From contig CP036432.1 of the NCBI GenBank assembly GCA_007753675.1, positions 8,806,233 to 8,870,232 on the forward strand: a stretch of DNA of 64,000 nt, given 5' to 3'. The stretch's first letter is position 1. Each line of letters opens with the position of its first letter. The position numbers and the translations under genes are program-made. Shown one piece after another: positions 38,756 to 49,500 of this stretch. This stretch comes from Stieleria magnilauensis (GTDB lineage Bacteria > Planctomycetota > Planctomycetia > Pirellulales > Pirellulaceae). The notes beneath the pieces were generated by a model, which was given only the letters and a program-made list of their open reading frames with translations, was not told where the DNA came from and made no database searches.

Positions 38756-41700
38756 TTATAGCCCGGTCGGCGCCGATTTGGACTTCATCCGATTGATCAG
38801 CGGAACCGTCACCGCGATGATCATCAACGTCACGGCTACGGGAAACGGGATCAGGAACAGCCCCAGGACACCGATGACAAACAACCAGACCGCCGGCTCT
38901 TGAATCCAACCTTGGAACCGACCGCGGAACGGCCACATCAGGATGATCGCCAAACCGAATGTCAAGAGCGTGATGCCGTTGACCAACAGGTCCTCAAGCG
39001 ACTCGCGCTGCGTAAACGCCTGCGTCAACGGCGGCCCCTGGTCGATCGAATCCAAGCGTCGGATGGCGACCACATCGAAACTGGAAAATCGATGTTGTGC
39101 GAACAACGTCTGCGGCAATCTGGGATTCGATTGCAAGAAGCGTCCGGCCAATTGCAGCAGTTGGCGGTCATAGGCATCCCATCGCTTTTGGGCGTCGCGA
39201 TTAAGACTCGATCCGTCCGCCGCCATCGGAGACGCCTCCGCCGGACCGGAGTCCGACGTCGGCTGAGCGGACGTTGCGGAATCCTCGGTCGCCTGCGCGG
39301 TGCGGTTGGACGCCGCATTGTCCGAGGTGTTGCCCGAGGTGTTGCCCGAGGTGTTGTCGCCCGGTTGCGGGGGCGTCTCGACCATCCGAAACACGTGGCC
39401 GCTGCGGCCTGCGATTCCGTGGTAGCGGGCAATCCATGGCAACAGCCAACGTTTGATTTCTTCGTCGCTTCGTTCGGCCAGCATGTCACGGGAGCGATCG
39501 ATCGCCGTGACGACACTCTCGGCCAACGCAAAGGCACGCATCGTAGCTCGTCGTTCGAGATCACGCTCGGGGCCCTCCCCGAGACCGACCTGTTGCTCAA
39601 GTTTCAATTGTCGATTTTGATCGGCCAGGGGAGCCTGATAAAACGTGACCCAAATGTCTCGCGTCGGCACGCCCACTAAGTCGCTCAAGTAGTGGGTGAT
39701 GGCTCGTCCGGCGACCGGGACTTCGACCAAGACTTCCAACGATTGCGGAAGCCGGCTGTAGGCGAGCGGAACGCGCAGCTTGGTTGGGGGTGGGGGCGTT
39801 GTCTCGTCAGCGCCCCGATCTGCATCATTCGCGTCGGGGTCGGAATGCAAATCACTCAAGTCCACCTCGCGGCCGGCAGACCAGATTCCGATACAGGTCG
39901 CCCCGACCGGCAAGGCGACCGAGACTTCACTCCGGGTTTCCGGTAGCACGTCGAATCGCTGCAAAACCAGCGCGTGATCACCATCGAGAAACACCCGGGC
40001 GTCACAGGACAGGGCCAGCGGATTGATCGTCGCCTGCAACAGTGGTTCTAACTCGATCGACCAGTTGGTTTCGATCGGGGTGTAAAAGGAATAGCGTTCG
40101 GGCGATTCCACCTCGTTTTTGAATGAATCCAACCACCCTGTCGTGGCCTTGACCGAACGCACCGACTGGGCACGCCATTGAATCGCCTGGGTCGTCAACT
40201 GGCCCGGCACCGCGATTCGGTGGTTGCGTAGCCTGGCCCCCAGCACTGTCACCGCTGGCACACTGACTCGGACCTGATCCCGGTTCTTCAGGCTACCGGT
40301 GATCTGCACGCGGCGGACTTGCTCGTCGCCACGTTCCGATGGAACGGCGTCGTCGGGCATCGCGACGCGGATCACCGTCACGACGTCATCGCTGGACTCG
40401 CGTTTCGCCCAGACCCGTGCGCCGGTCACGTCCAGGTCGGCCGACCAACGTGTCGGCATCGTTAAATCGACATAGTCGGGTCGCTTGCCGCCGGGCAATT
40501 CCAACAGCGTGTCGCAAAACCACTGCCCGTCGGAGTATCGCATCCGGGTGATTTGATCACAGGTAAAAATCGAACCGGCGGCGCGACGGCTGACCACGAT
40601 CTGGTCGTCCGCCGACGGTGTGCTGCCGGAGCGGGAATCCACCACCGGAATCCGTCCGGCCAACAAATCGTCCTTCGTCAACGCGGCTGGGGTCCACTTG
40701 TCGACGGGGTCGTCGCCATCGGGCACGGCGTTGTCAACGGGCGCGTTCGGGGTTTGGGTATTCGGGGGCTGGGTATTCGGGGTTTGCGTATTCGGGGGCT
40801 GGACCACCGTCACGTCGAGCGAGCGTTCACGCGTGATGCGATACGTCTCGTGGGTCTGGCCGTCGGAAGAGATCGCAAATCGGGGCAGCGAGGTCCGTCC
40901 CCGAATCGGGACCAGACTCTCGGCAAACAACTCGATCTTGGTGGTCCCATTGATTCGGTTGTCGCCGATCGCCAATTCGGTCTGCAGCCCCGTCGGCGTC
41001 TGGACCGTCAGGGGCGTGATGGACGTGACGGCTTCGTCGTTGACAAAACAATTGACCAATCGAAAGCGTGGGGGAATCGAGACGCGGATGCGTTGCAGAC
41101 TCGGTCTCAGGTCGACCAGATCCGCCTTCAACCGGAGTTCCATCTTGGTCTCGGCGACGTGCAATCGGTGATCCAGTTTGACCGTCGGGGTCGGATATTT
41201 GTCTTGCAACAGAACGAAGGACGGGAACGACTCTTCGATCACAAAGGCGCGTTGAATCTTTCCGGGGTAGCCTCGCCAAACGGCGAGAAACTCGTCTTCA
41301 GTCGCCGGTTGCGATCCCTTTGCCAATTCGGAAACGCGAATCGACGCGGCCGACTCGATGGCGAACAACGTGGGGGATGAACGCTGGGACGCCGACGCGA
41401 AGACCTCGGGGATCGGCATCGTTTCACTGTCTTCGGTCGACGTCGGGTCGTTAAGCACCGACGGGAGCCGCCACAACAACCGGATCGGCGTGCTCAGACT
41501 GGATTGTTTTTCGAAGCGGTAGATTCCATTGCCGAGTGTCGCGTTGGCGTTTGAGGGGCGGTCGGGGCTATCGACAAGATCCGATTCGGCCATCGCCCAA
41601 CCGACCGACGTCAGACTCGGTGGTGGCCCACCGAGAATCGTCAATTGCACCGTGTCGCCTTCCCGGAGTGTTTCTTCCGGTTTGATTTCACACTCGACAA

Positions 41701-44700
41701 TCGTCGCTTCGATCCCGGCCGAAATCCGGTAGGCTCGGCTCAGGTTCTGCGCAGCGGTCTGCCCGGGACGCTTGACCGGTCGACACCGAATCGACAACTC
41801 ACGGATCGGCCCCAAGTCAGCTTCGTATCGCCCCAATTCGGGACGGAACAACGACCGTCCCATTGGATCACCGAGCGAATCGACCTGGATTTCACGCGGC
41901 GCCTCGACGATCAACGTTGCCGAATGGATCGCCGGAATCGCCAACCGGATGACCGTGGTCGCCATCCCCGGCAACACGTCACCGTTGGCGATGTCGTTGA
42001 ACAGGTCGGGACCGCCGAGCGAGTTTCCGCCGCTACGATTCTCCGACAGCGGGCGGTCAAGGCCATCCGCTCTTGCGTCGACGTTTCCCGATTCGCCGCC
42101 GAGCGTCAACACCGACGGCAGGTACGTCAGACGCAGCAGACTCTGACGACTCGACGGAATGGCCGCGGTCACCATCCCGCGTTCGTCGACGGTGAATCGG
42201 ATGATTTGCGTTTCGCCATCCCCCACCCATTCAATTCGACGCAACGAGTCGGCGCGGACGGGCAGTCGCACGCGCGTCGATTCCCGCACTAACTGAATTT
42301 GATAGTCGGCTTGAACTTCTGCCGTGATCGAACCGGACGCATCACGTGGCGGCGTCAAGACGACACGGTACTCGGCCGATTGAAATTGGGCGTCGACCGG
42401 GCGGTCAGGATCAACGACCGAACGTATCGATTCGTAATCCGCACGCGACAGGTAAACCTTGTCCCCGACGGGCGCATAGTCCGCCGCCAGCGGCACCAAC
42501 AACTCGATCGGATCGTTTTGCGGGGTCTCGCCGGTACCACTGCTATCGATCTCGCGACGCGGTTCCTCGCCGGACGAATCCTGCGCCGTCGCGACACCGG
42601 GGACGGCGGCAAGCATCCCGATCGTCAGCATCAAAATGGAATGCGTCGCTGAGACCGAAAAGTCCGCCGATCGGTCACGCGCACTTCGCTGCGATTGGGT
42701 GTCGTCCGACCGTAGCGTCCCACTACTGCCGTTGCTCGTCGTCTTGTCGCGGCGGCGTCGATCGGCCACCACCACCTGCAACAACCCGGCGGCGGCAAGC
42801 GGCACCGCGATCCAAGCCACGATCGCGTGCTGGGCCGGCCACCAGATGATCGATCCACTGATCGACGTCACCACCAGCACAAACAGCGTGTGAATTCCCA
42901 ACGAGAACCAGCGTGCGATCGACCAGCCCAAACAGAACAGGACCGTCGCGGTCAGCCACCCCAGTCCGATGGCCGCGTCTCGCGAAACCAGAACCAACTC
43001 CGTCCCGTCCGCCGAATCCTCCGATCCCCCGGACTGCGCCGCCAACAGGTGCGGTGCCAGCAGGTCCGACGCCGAAACGCGGTGCACGAGCAGCGTTCCC
43101 GCACCGGCTTGATAGGACGCTTGATTGCGAATCACGTTGCCTTCCACCTCGACACGAGGAATCGGGCAGCGGCGAAACCAACCGCTCGACGAGTGGCGTC
43201 GACGCATCACGACGGAGACCTGATCACTCTGTTTTTGCGGGTTGATCCAAATTTCACCGGCACCGATGCGATCGGGAACGTAGCTGGTGTTGTTTCTGGA
43301 AACCGACACGAGTTCCAACTCTTCGTCGAACAAAACATGAATCGGTTTGCGAGTCGAAACGTCGGCAACCAAGTAAAACAGATCTTCAATGCGACTGTTG
43401 GCGACGACCTCCAGACGCTGGTCCCAAATCAAGGTCGCGGCGGAGTCTCGACGCGCCCGCCGCAACCGGATCTCCGGGCGAAGCAATGGTTCGTATCGCA
43501 GATGTTGCGGTTGGTCTCCAAATGGCTGCAAGGCATCGGCCGGTTCCGACCCGGGCACCAATTGAACGCCCGGCGGGATTTCGGTCACCTCCCAACTGGC
43601 ATCGATCATGACCTCGGCGGTCTGCCCGCGCGTCCGCCGCACGCTCGGCAGCGAAAGCGTCAACTGGTCTTGGACGGGAAAGTACCGTCGTCCGACCAGT
43701 TCGTATTGGCGCAGGTCACGGCCTTCGAGTGTGATGACATAGGTCCCCAGCGGATCCAACGGCATCCGCTGGACACTGGAACTGGGCAGACTGACGGTTG
43801 CCGATTGATCGGTGCGGCGAAGCGACCAATCGAATTCTTCTTGCCGAGCGTTTCCGGTCAGCACCGAGAGTTCCGAGATCGGCTGCGTCGTCTCGGCGCG
43901 GACGACAATCGTTTCGGCAACGTCGCTGCCCTCGGTTTGAATCACGTGACGCAGCGCCACGCCGAAGGAGTCATCGACCGGTTCCAAGGTGACCGCGGGG
44001 ATTTCGCCGGTGGGACTGCGGATCAACAAGGTTTCCGAAGTCGGTTGAAAAAAGGCGATCGATTCTTCGTCCAGCGTGGAGGACTCGAAGCGTCCCGGAA
44101 GCATCACCGAATTGCCATCCCATCGCCGTAGCGGCGGAGGTTGGATGGAGATCAGATGAGCACCGACGTGCTGCTCGGGGCGCACGATCCAAGTCGAATT
44201 CATCGCCAACCGGTTGCGATTCCTCGGCAAATTTTTTCGCGCAATCACTTCGACTTCGAATGTCGCCTGCGCCGACTCGCTCGGTGTCGGCCAAATGACC
44301 CATTGGTTGGCGCCGACGGGCACTGTGATTCGGCGTCCGGAACCGAGAACGGTGACCGAGTCGACGTTCCAGTCCGGATTGACGTTCATGCGAAAGGGCG
44401 ACTGGTGGTTTTGCAACAACCGGCATCGAATACGGCTGTTGGATCGGACCTCTGGGGCCGGGGTCTGCTGGACACGCAAACGCGTCCAAATCGCCTCGAT
44501 GAATCGCTCTTCCTTTTCAATCAACCTCAGCCGCGACCAGGTGGAATCCGCTTCAGCGGATTGCGGCGGCGGACCGTCGGCGATCAATAGGGTTTCGCCG
44601 GCGCGGGTCGGAGTCTGAATCGATTGCCGCCATGTCGGCGGCAAGTCCCATTGTGCGACTTCCAAGGGGTCCATCACCGCCACGATGGTTTGCGTCGACG

Positions 44701-46504
44701 CTTCGGTCCACAGCACGTTCGGTTCGACCGGGATCACCGACGGCAACTCGCAAATGCCATCGTCGAGCTCCCAAGTCGACGTCCCCTCGATCGTCAACGT
44801 CACCACCTCCGACACCAGTTCGGGGCGGAGTGTTCCGCCGGCCGCGTTGGCGTTCAACGAATCCATGACACCGGCGACATTGCCGGGCAGATCGACATCG
44901 ATCAACGATTGTCCGTCTTCACGACGCAACACTTGATAAGGCGCTTCGATCGAGTTGACTCGGATCGCCGTGACGGTCCCCAACGGCGAACGCAGACGCA
45001 GACGGTTGCGTTGGCGAGGGAGCTGGAGCGTCATGCGGTGGATCCACGAAACGCCCGATAAATCCACCTCGTATTGTTTGGACTCTCGGCGGATGAACAA
45101 CGGTTGATTGGTATCGTCGCTGGACCGTCGCCGCGCAAAGATCTCCAGCCGATTCAGGCCACCGGCTTCTAACACATACCATCGGATGTCGCCGGTACGG
45201 GTCTGGACATCCGCATCCGGGGGCGGGCCGGGACGTTCGACCAACACTCCCTGGCTGGATTCCAGAACGATGTCGCTGGGTGTCGAAATGACCAACCGCG
45301 TCTGTGATGTCCTTGGCAATCGCAAATCAAACCGTTTCGCCGCGCCCAAGGATTGACTCCGCAGCGTCCATCCGAAACGAATTTCGGATTGAGTCCAACC
45401 GTCGGAAACGACGTCTGCCGATGAACGGTTGCCGGCAGCCCCGCCCGGCTCTTGCGGTGCCCCTTGAGACGCTGCTCCCTGAGAGACGGAGTCCTGAGAT
45501 GTCGCGTCCTGCGATGCTGTTCCCTGCGATGCGGAAGGCGTGTTGGCGGTAATCGGCTTGGGGATCACCGCAATCAACTCGCCCGCGGCATCGATTTCCA
45601 GCCGCGGCAAATTCACCGTCGACGCCGACAGCGGCGAACGCAGTCCGCCGGCGGAGTCCGTGATCGCCAAATTGACCTGTCCCAGCTTTCGCCGAATGAT
45701 CGGGCGACGCCGGTGCTCGAGCACCAACTTGCTGCCCTCGCTGATGAACAGATCTTCGTCGAGCCGGATGTCATAAAACCCGCTGACCAAGCGGGCCTGA
45801 TCGGAATCCGCGAACCGCTCGGTGCCCGTCCCGATCGCCTCACGCAATTCACTGATCGAGACCGCACGAAAATCAGGCGGGACCAAATCGACGATCTGTG
45901 AAAGGAACACACCGATCGGTCGCAGCGGCCGACCGTCGCGGTCGCGATGCGGTAGCGGCAGCGTCAAACGCTCGCGTGGTGCCAGTACCGGTGCCAGTAC
46001 CGGTGCCAGTGCCGGTGCAACATCGCCCGCCTCCGCATCGGTCACCCCAGAACCGGAGCGTTCCCCCTTCATCCCCTCCGTCTCTCCTGCCTCCTTGTCT
46101 CCTGTCTCCTTGTCTCCCGTCTCCTTGTCTCCCGCCTCCTTGTCTCCCGTCTCCTTGTCTCCCGTCTCCTTGTCTCCCGTCTCCTTGTCTCCCGTCTCCT
46201 TGTCTCCCGTCTCCTTGTCTCCCGTCTCCTTGTCTCCCTCCTCCTTGTCTCCCGTCTCCTTGTCTCCCGTATCCGCCGCGGGTTGCACGACCGCCGGTGT
46301 CGGTGCCTCGCCTTGTTCTTGTTGACCGAAGCCGGTCCCCGTCCAGAGCGTCCCGCAACCGATCACGGCCAGCACACACAGCAGCACGGATCGAATGCCG
46401 GACGAGCACCGGGCACTGCCATCGGGAACGCTCGACGTGCCCGAGGAGGACGCCCCGGCGTGCCCGGCCTGGCAAGCCTTGATGTCGCTCACCGGGCGGT
46501 TCAT
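38756..46504 (-). CDS. Giant secreted/membrane protein (2582 aa), fusion-like
   Basis: Not recognised as a named family. An N-terminal signal segment (RSVLLCVLAVIGCGTLW) precedes a tail of 12 five-residue GDKE repeats, then ~1000 residues of predicted beta-rich, Arg/Thr/Val-rich sequence. A membrane cluster lies at residues ~1171-1255 (GWLTATVLFCLGWSIARWF, HTLFVLVVTSISGSIIWWP). At ~1285-1303 a second signal-like segment, ILMLTIGMLAAVPGVATAQD, starts another ~1200-residue module that ends in a further membrane cluster (residues ~2505-2575). The architecture looks like two secreted modules fused head to tail. The ATG overlaps the stop of the upstream gene at 46501-46504, so the two are one operon. 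Confidence 0.85.
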   Translation of the reverse strand: MNRPVSDIKACQAGHAGASSSGTSSVPDGSARCSSGIRSVLLCVLAVIGCGTLWTGTGFGQQEQGEAPTPAVVQPAADTGDKETGDKEEGDKETGDKETGDKETGDKETGDKETGDKETGDKEAGDKETGDKETGDKEAGETEGMKGERSGSGVTDAEAGDVAPALAPVLAPVLAPRERLTLPLPHRDRDGRPLRPIGVFLSQIVDLVPPDFRAVSISELREAIGTGTERFADSDQARLVSGFYDIRLDEDLFISEGSKLVLEHRRRPIIRRKLGQVNLAITDSAGGLRSPLSASTVNLPRLEIDAAGELIAVIPKPITANTPSASQGTASQDATSQDSVSQGAASQGAPQEPGGAAGNRSSADVVSDGWTQSEIRFGWTLRSQSLGAAKRFDLRLPRTSQTRLVISTPSDIVLESSQGVLVERPGPPPDADVQTRTGDIRWYVLEAGGLNRLEIFARRRSSDDTNQPLFIRRESKQYEVDLSGVSWIHRMTLQLPRQRNRLRLRSPLGTVTAIRVNSIEAPYQVLRREDGQSLIDVDLPGNVAGVMDSLNANAAGGTLRPELVSEVVTLTIEGTSTWELDDGICELPSVIPVEPNVLWTEASTQTIVAVMDPLEVAQWDLPPTWRQSIQTPTRAGETLLIADGPPPQSAEADSTWSRLRLIEKEERFIEAIWTRLRVQQTPAPEVRSNSRIRCRLLQNHQSPFRMNVNPDWNVDSVTVLGSGRRITVPVGANQWVIWPTPSESAQATFEVEVIARKNLPRNRNRLAMNSTWIVRPEQHVGAHLISIQPPPLRRWDGNSVMLPGRFESSTLDEESIAFFQPTSETLLIRSPTGEIPAVTLEPVDDSFGVALRHVIQTEGSDVAETIVVRAETTQPISELSVLTGNARQEEFDWSLRRTDQSATVSLPSSSVQRMPLDPLGTYVITLEGRDLRQYELVGRRYFPVQDQLTLSLPSVRRTRGQTAEVMIDASWEVTEIPPGVQLVPGSEPADALQPFGDQPQHLRYEPLLRPEIRLRRARRDSAATLIWDQRLEVVANSRIEDLFYLVADVSTRKPIHVLFDEELELVSVSRNNTSYVPDRIGAGEIWINPQKQSDQVSVVMRRRHSSSGWFRRCPIPRVEVEGNVIRNQASYQAGAGTLLVHRVSASDLLAPHLLAAQSGGSEDSADGTELVLVSRDAAIGLGWLTATVLFCLGWSIARWFSLGIHTLFVLVVTSISGSIIWWPAQHAIVAWIAVPLAAAGLLQVVVADRRRRDKTTSNGSSGTLRSDDTQSQRSARDRSADFSVSATHSILMLTIGMLAAVPGVATAQDSSGEEPRREIDSSGTGETPQNDPIELLVPLAADYAPVGDKVYLSRADYESIRSVVDPDRPVDAQFQSAEYRVVLTPPRDASGSITAEVQADYQIQLVRESTRVRLPVRADSLRRIEWVGDGETQIIRFTVDERGMVTAAIPSSRQSLLRLTYLPSVLTLGGESGNVDARADGLDRPLSENRSGGNSLGGPDLFNDIANGDVLPGMATTVIRLAIPAIHSATLIVEAPREIQVDSLGDPMGRSLFRPELGRYEADLGPIRELSIRCRPVKRPGQTAAQNLSRAYRISAGIEATIVECEIKPEETLREGDTVQLTILGGPPPSLTSVGWAMAESDLVDSPDRPSNANATLGNGIYRFEKQSSLSTPIRLLWRLPSVLNDPTSTEDSETMPIPEVFASASQRSSPTLFAIESAASIRVSELAKGSQPATEDEFLAVWRGYPGKIQRAFVIEESFPSFVLLQDKYPTPTVKLDHRLHVAETKMELRLKADLVDLRPSLQRIRVSIPPRFRLVNCFVNDEAVTSITPLTVQTPTGLQTELAIGDNRINGTTKIELFAESLVPIRGRTSLPRFAISSDGQTHETYRITRERSLDVTVVQPPNTQTPNTQPPNTQTPNAPVDNAVPDGDDPVDKWTPAALTKDDLLAGRIPVVDSRSGSTPSADDQIVVSRRAAGSIFTCDQITRMRYSDGQWFCDTLLELPGGKRPDYVDLTMPTRWSADLDVTGARVWAKRESSDDVVTVIRVAMPDDAVPSERGDEQVRRVQITGSLKNRDQVRVSVPAVTVLGARLRNHRIAVPGQLTTQAIQWRAQSVRSVKATTGWLDSFKNEVESPERYSFYTPIETNWSIELEPLLQATINPLALSCDARVFLDGDHALVLQRFDVLPETRSEVSVALPVGATCIGIWSAGREVDLSDLHSDPDANDADRGADETTPPPPTKLRVPLAYSRLPQSLEVLVEVPVAGRAITHYLSDLVGVPTRDIWVTFYQAPLADQNRQLKLEQQVGLGEGPERDLERRATMRAFALAESVVTAIDRSRDMLAERSDEEIKRWLLPWIARYHGIAGRSGHVFRMVETPPQPGDNTSGNTSGNTSDNAASNRTAQATEDSATSAQPTSDSGPAEASPMAADGSSLNRDAQKRWDAYDRQLLQLAGRFLQSNPRLPQTLFAQHRFSSFDVVAIRRLDSIDQGPPLTQAFTQRESLEDLLVNGITLLTFGLAIILMWPFRGRFQGWIQEPAVWLFVIGVLGLFLIPFPVAVTLMIIAVTVPLINRMKSKSAPTGL
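46076..46279. repeat. Twelve 15-bp tandem repeats coding for GDKE units
   Basis: Twelve in-frame copies of CTCCTTGTCTCCCGT (plus strand) encode (T/A/E)GDKE on the minus strand, near the N-terminus of the giant protein. Most differ at one base or none. A 15-bp unit can vary in number without a frameshift, so length differences between strains are expected. Confidence 0.93.
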
Positions 46505-49500
46505 GAAGCCACCTCGTTGGCCGATTTGGAGACGTCTTCGGGGCCAATCGAATGCGTCACGGCGATACTGCTGGGCGGCCGATAATCGGGCGGTTGCCGA
46601 CGACTTTGTGTCGATGCATCGAGCCGCGGTTCACGCGTGCTGGTCAACACGCGCGAGGGTGTGGGCAAGACCAGGTTGCGGATGGCCAGCATCACGATCA
46701 CCAACACCAACGACAACATCGAGACTTGTCCGACCAGAATTGCGGCATCGGGAGCCGCGGCCAACAGGCCCGCAAAACAGACAATCGCGACGACGGCCGA
46801 CAACGGATTGCGCGTCGCGGGAATGTACGTCAACACCGCGGTCACAAACACGATCACGCCGGCCACGATCATCCACAGGATGGTTCGGGTACCGACCAGC
46901 GCCCGAAACGAGCGGTCATCCATCGACGAAAAGAGATAGCGATTGCCGGTCGGCATCGGACTCAGATCGACGAGATCGGGCTGCGTCGCGGCGATCCGAT
47001 TGACCAGCGTGGTCTCGGTCATCAGCGGGCTGCGAATCAACCGCCAACGGTCAACCCCCCACTGCATCTCACGTCCGACCGAAGGCGTCGCCCATACCAG
47101 ATGGCAATCCGATGGCACCGTCATCTGCCATACAAGTTGCCCAGCCCCCGGACCGACATGCGCCAGCGGGACGATGGTCTGAAACAGACCGCCGCTGGTT
47201 CGGTCGACCCATAATCGCACATCGATCAGGTGCTGCTGTGTGTCGGAGGGGACACGCACGACCAGGCGTTCTCCCACCATCTTAAACGCCGCGGGTTCGC
47301 CGTTGAGCGTGACTTGGATTTCAGTTTGATCGGGATACAAAAGTTCCAATTCGAATTCGCCGGTCCCCTCCAGACTGGCGATCAATTGATCGTGCTGCGA
47401 GATCTCGCTGATCGCCGTTCGCACCACAATCTTGCCGGTCAGCAATTCGCTGCTGGCCGGTGCCCGCGGCGAGATCCGCAACGGAACCGTTTTGGTCGGC
47501 AGCGTGCGAAAGACCAACTGATCGGTCAGCGATTTCTCGGCCGGCGTGATGTCATGCGATTCGCCTCCCAACAACTCCAACTCGACCTTGCCCCGCAACG
47601 TGATGTCTTGAACCAGCGGATACGGCAAGCCGATTTCGACCAGTGTTTCGGAGGTGTCGGGATTGAAGGTCACGGTTTCCGAATGGATGAAACGCACCTC
47701 CATTTTGCCATCGGCAAGCGCATCGGAAACCAGATCGTATTGCTGGGTCTGCGACGACCCCGCCGCCGGATCCTGCTCCGCGTCCTGCTGGCTATTCTCG
47801 ACCGCGGCCGACGAATCCGACTCGACCGGCTGCAGCTTCGCCGCACGGTCATTCACTTCGACGGACCATTGATTGGGCGTCGAGCCCGGTGCCGCCGTGA
47901 CCTCCTCGCCGGTCGGTCCATCCGATGACGTCGCCGATGCCGCCCCGGCCGATGCCGCCCCGGCGACGGCCTTGATCGGCTCGGGGATCGCAACCTGCAA
48001 TCGCCCTTCCAGGTCGACGGGGGTTTCGATCAGCCACGTGACGGTCGTCACCAACTGATCACCGATCAACTTGACGTTGGCTTGGTTTTCCAGACTGATG
48101 CGGGGCGGACGCTCGACCATTTCCCCGATGATGCGGGCGGCCGATTCGGGAGGCATCACGGCGAACACTCGGATCGCGTCGACATCCCGCGGATCGTCCA
48201 CCGAGGCGCGTTCACTGTTGCCGACGCGTTCCAACCCGCTGCCGGTTGCCGAATCCGCCGTTCGCTCCAGATTGACTGAGCGTTCCAAATCGACGACGAA
48301 CGAACGTCGTCCTTTACCGGACAGCCGCACGATGGCTTCTTGGATCGTGATCGGATCGCGACGGTCCCCCGAACCGACGATCCGCGGCACCGGCAAGTCG
48401 ATCCGCTGATCCTCCTGTGGCGACGACGCCTCCTGGATCGGACGCCGCGCCTTGATCAACACCGGAATGCTCTCTTCCATCCCCGTGTAACTGACTTCGA
48501 TTTCGATCAAGTCGTCCGATTCGTACCACGGAAGCGGAGCACCGGTGCGGGCATTTTCAATTTGGGTCACCTGCCAATCCGACAAATCGACGCTCAACAA
48601 TTGCGAGCGATTGCCGTTTCCGACCGATCGAATCTCCATCGCCAGATTCGCATAGTTGTCCTGCAACTCGATGTCACACTCGCTGGAAACGCGGAACTCA
48701 CGTTTGGTCGCGTCCAACCAGATCGGCAACGTGAACGCACCGCGAATGAATTGAAAGGAATAGCTCCGCTGATCGACCGTCGTTTCCTCCTCGACGGCCG
48801 GCGTCGTGTTTTTGACATACGATCGTTGGTGCCACCGCAATCGATAATCCGCGCCCGTGGTGATGTTGATCGTGCCCTGGTTGCGAAGCGCCTCCTCGAC
48901 GACGGGGACCTGCAAGGACAACGGTTTCTTGACCGTCGGTGAATCACTGGGCAGCTCCAATCGGAACTCCAACACGATGCTCTGTCGACGCTCGAACTTG
49001 GGGATCGTGACGAGATACAGTTCGTCGTCGTCGGCGTCGGGTTTGGAGAGTTCGACTTGCTGACCGAATTGACCGCTGGTGATCAATTTCGGCTCGTCGC
49101 GCAACGAGGCGCCCGGTGGAAGCCGGAGTTTAAAACTGGAGATCGGACCGCGCGAATCACGCACCGTCATCTTCACGTCTTGCAACAACGGATCCTGCGG
49201 AGAATTCCATTGCATCGAAATCCCGCTGGTCGCTTCCAGCAACGGCACCGAAACAGGACGATCCATCGTGCCCCACTGAAGCGTGAAACGGCCTCCGCTG
49301 CTGATCACCTTGAACTGGCTGCGTCCCGCGTTGTCGGTCGACGTTTCAATGACTTCATCGTCTCGATTGGGAATCACGCCGACGACGTCGCGCGAATCAC
49401 TGACCAAGTTGATTTCCGTCGCCGCGAGCGGCAAGCGAAAATCCAGGGCGTGCAGCACATCGGTCTCGACCCGAGCGGACATCTGCATGCGGAATCCGAC

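Noticed and set aside
46076-46279. CRISPR-like short repeats
   Set aside because: A 15-bp contiguous tandem repeat inside a reading frame, without spacers.
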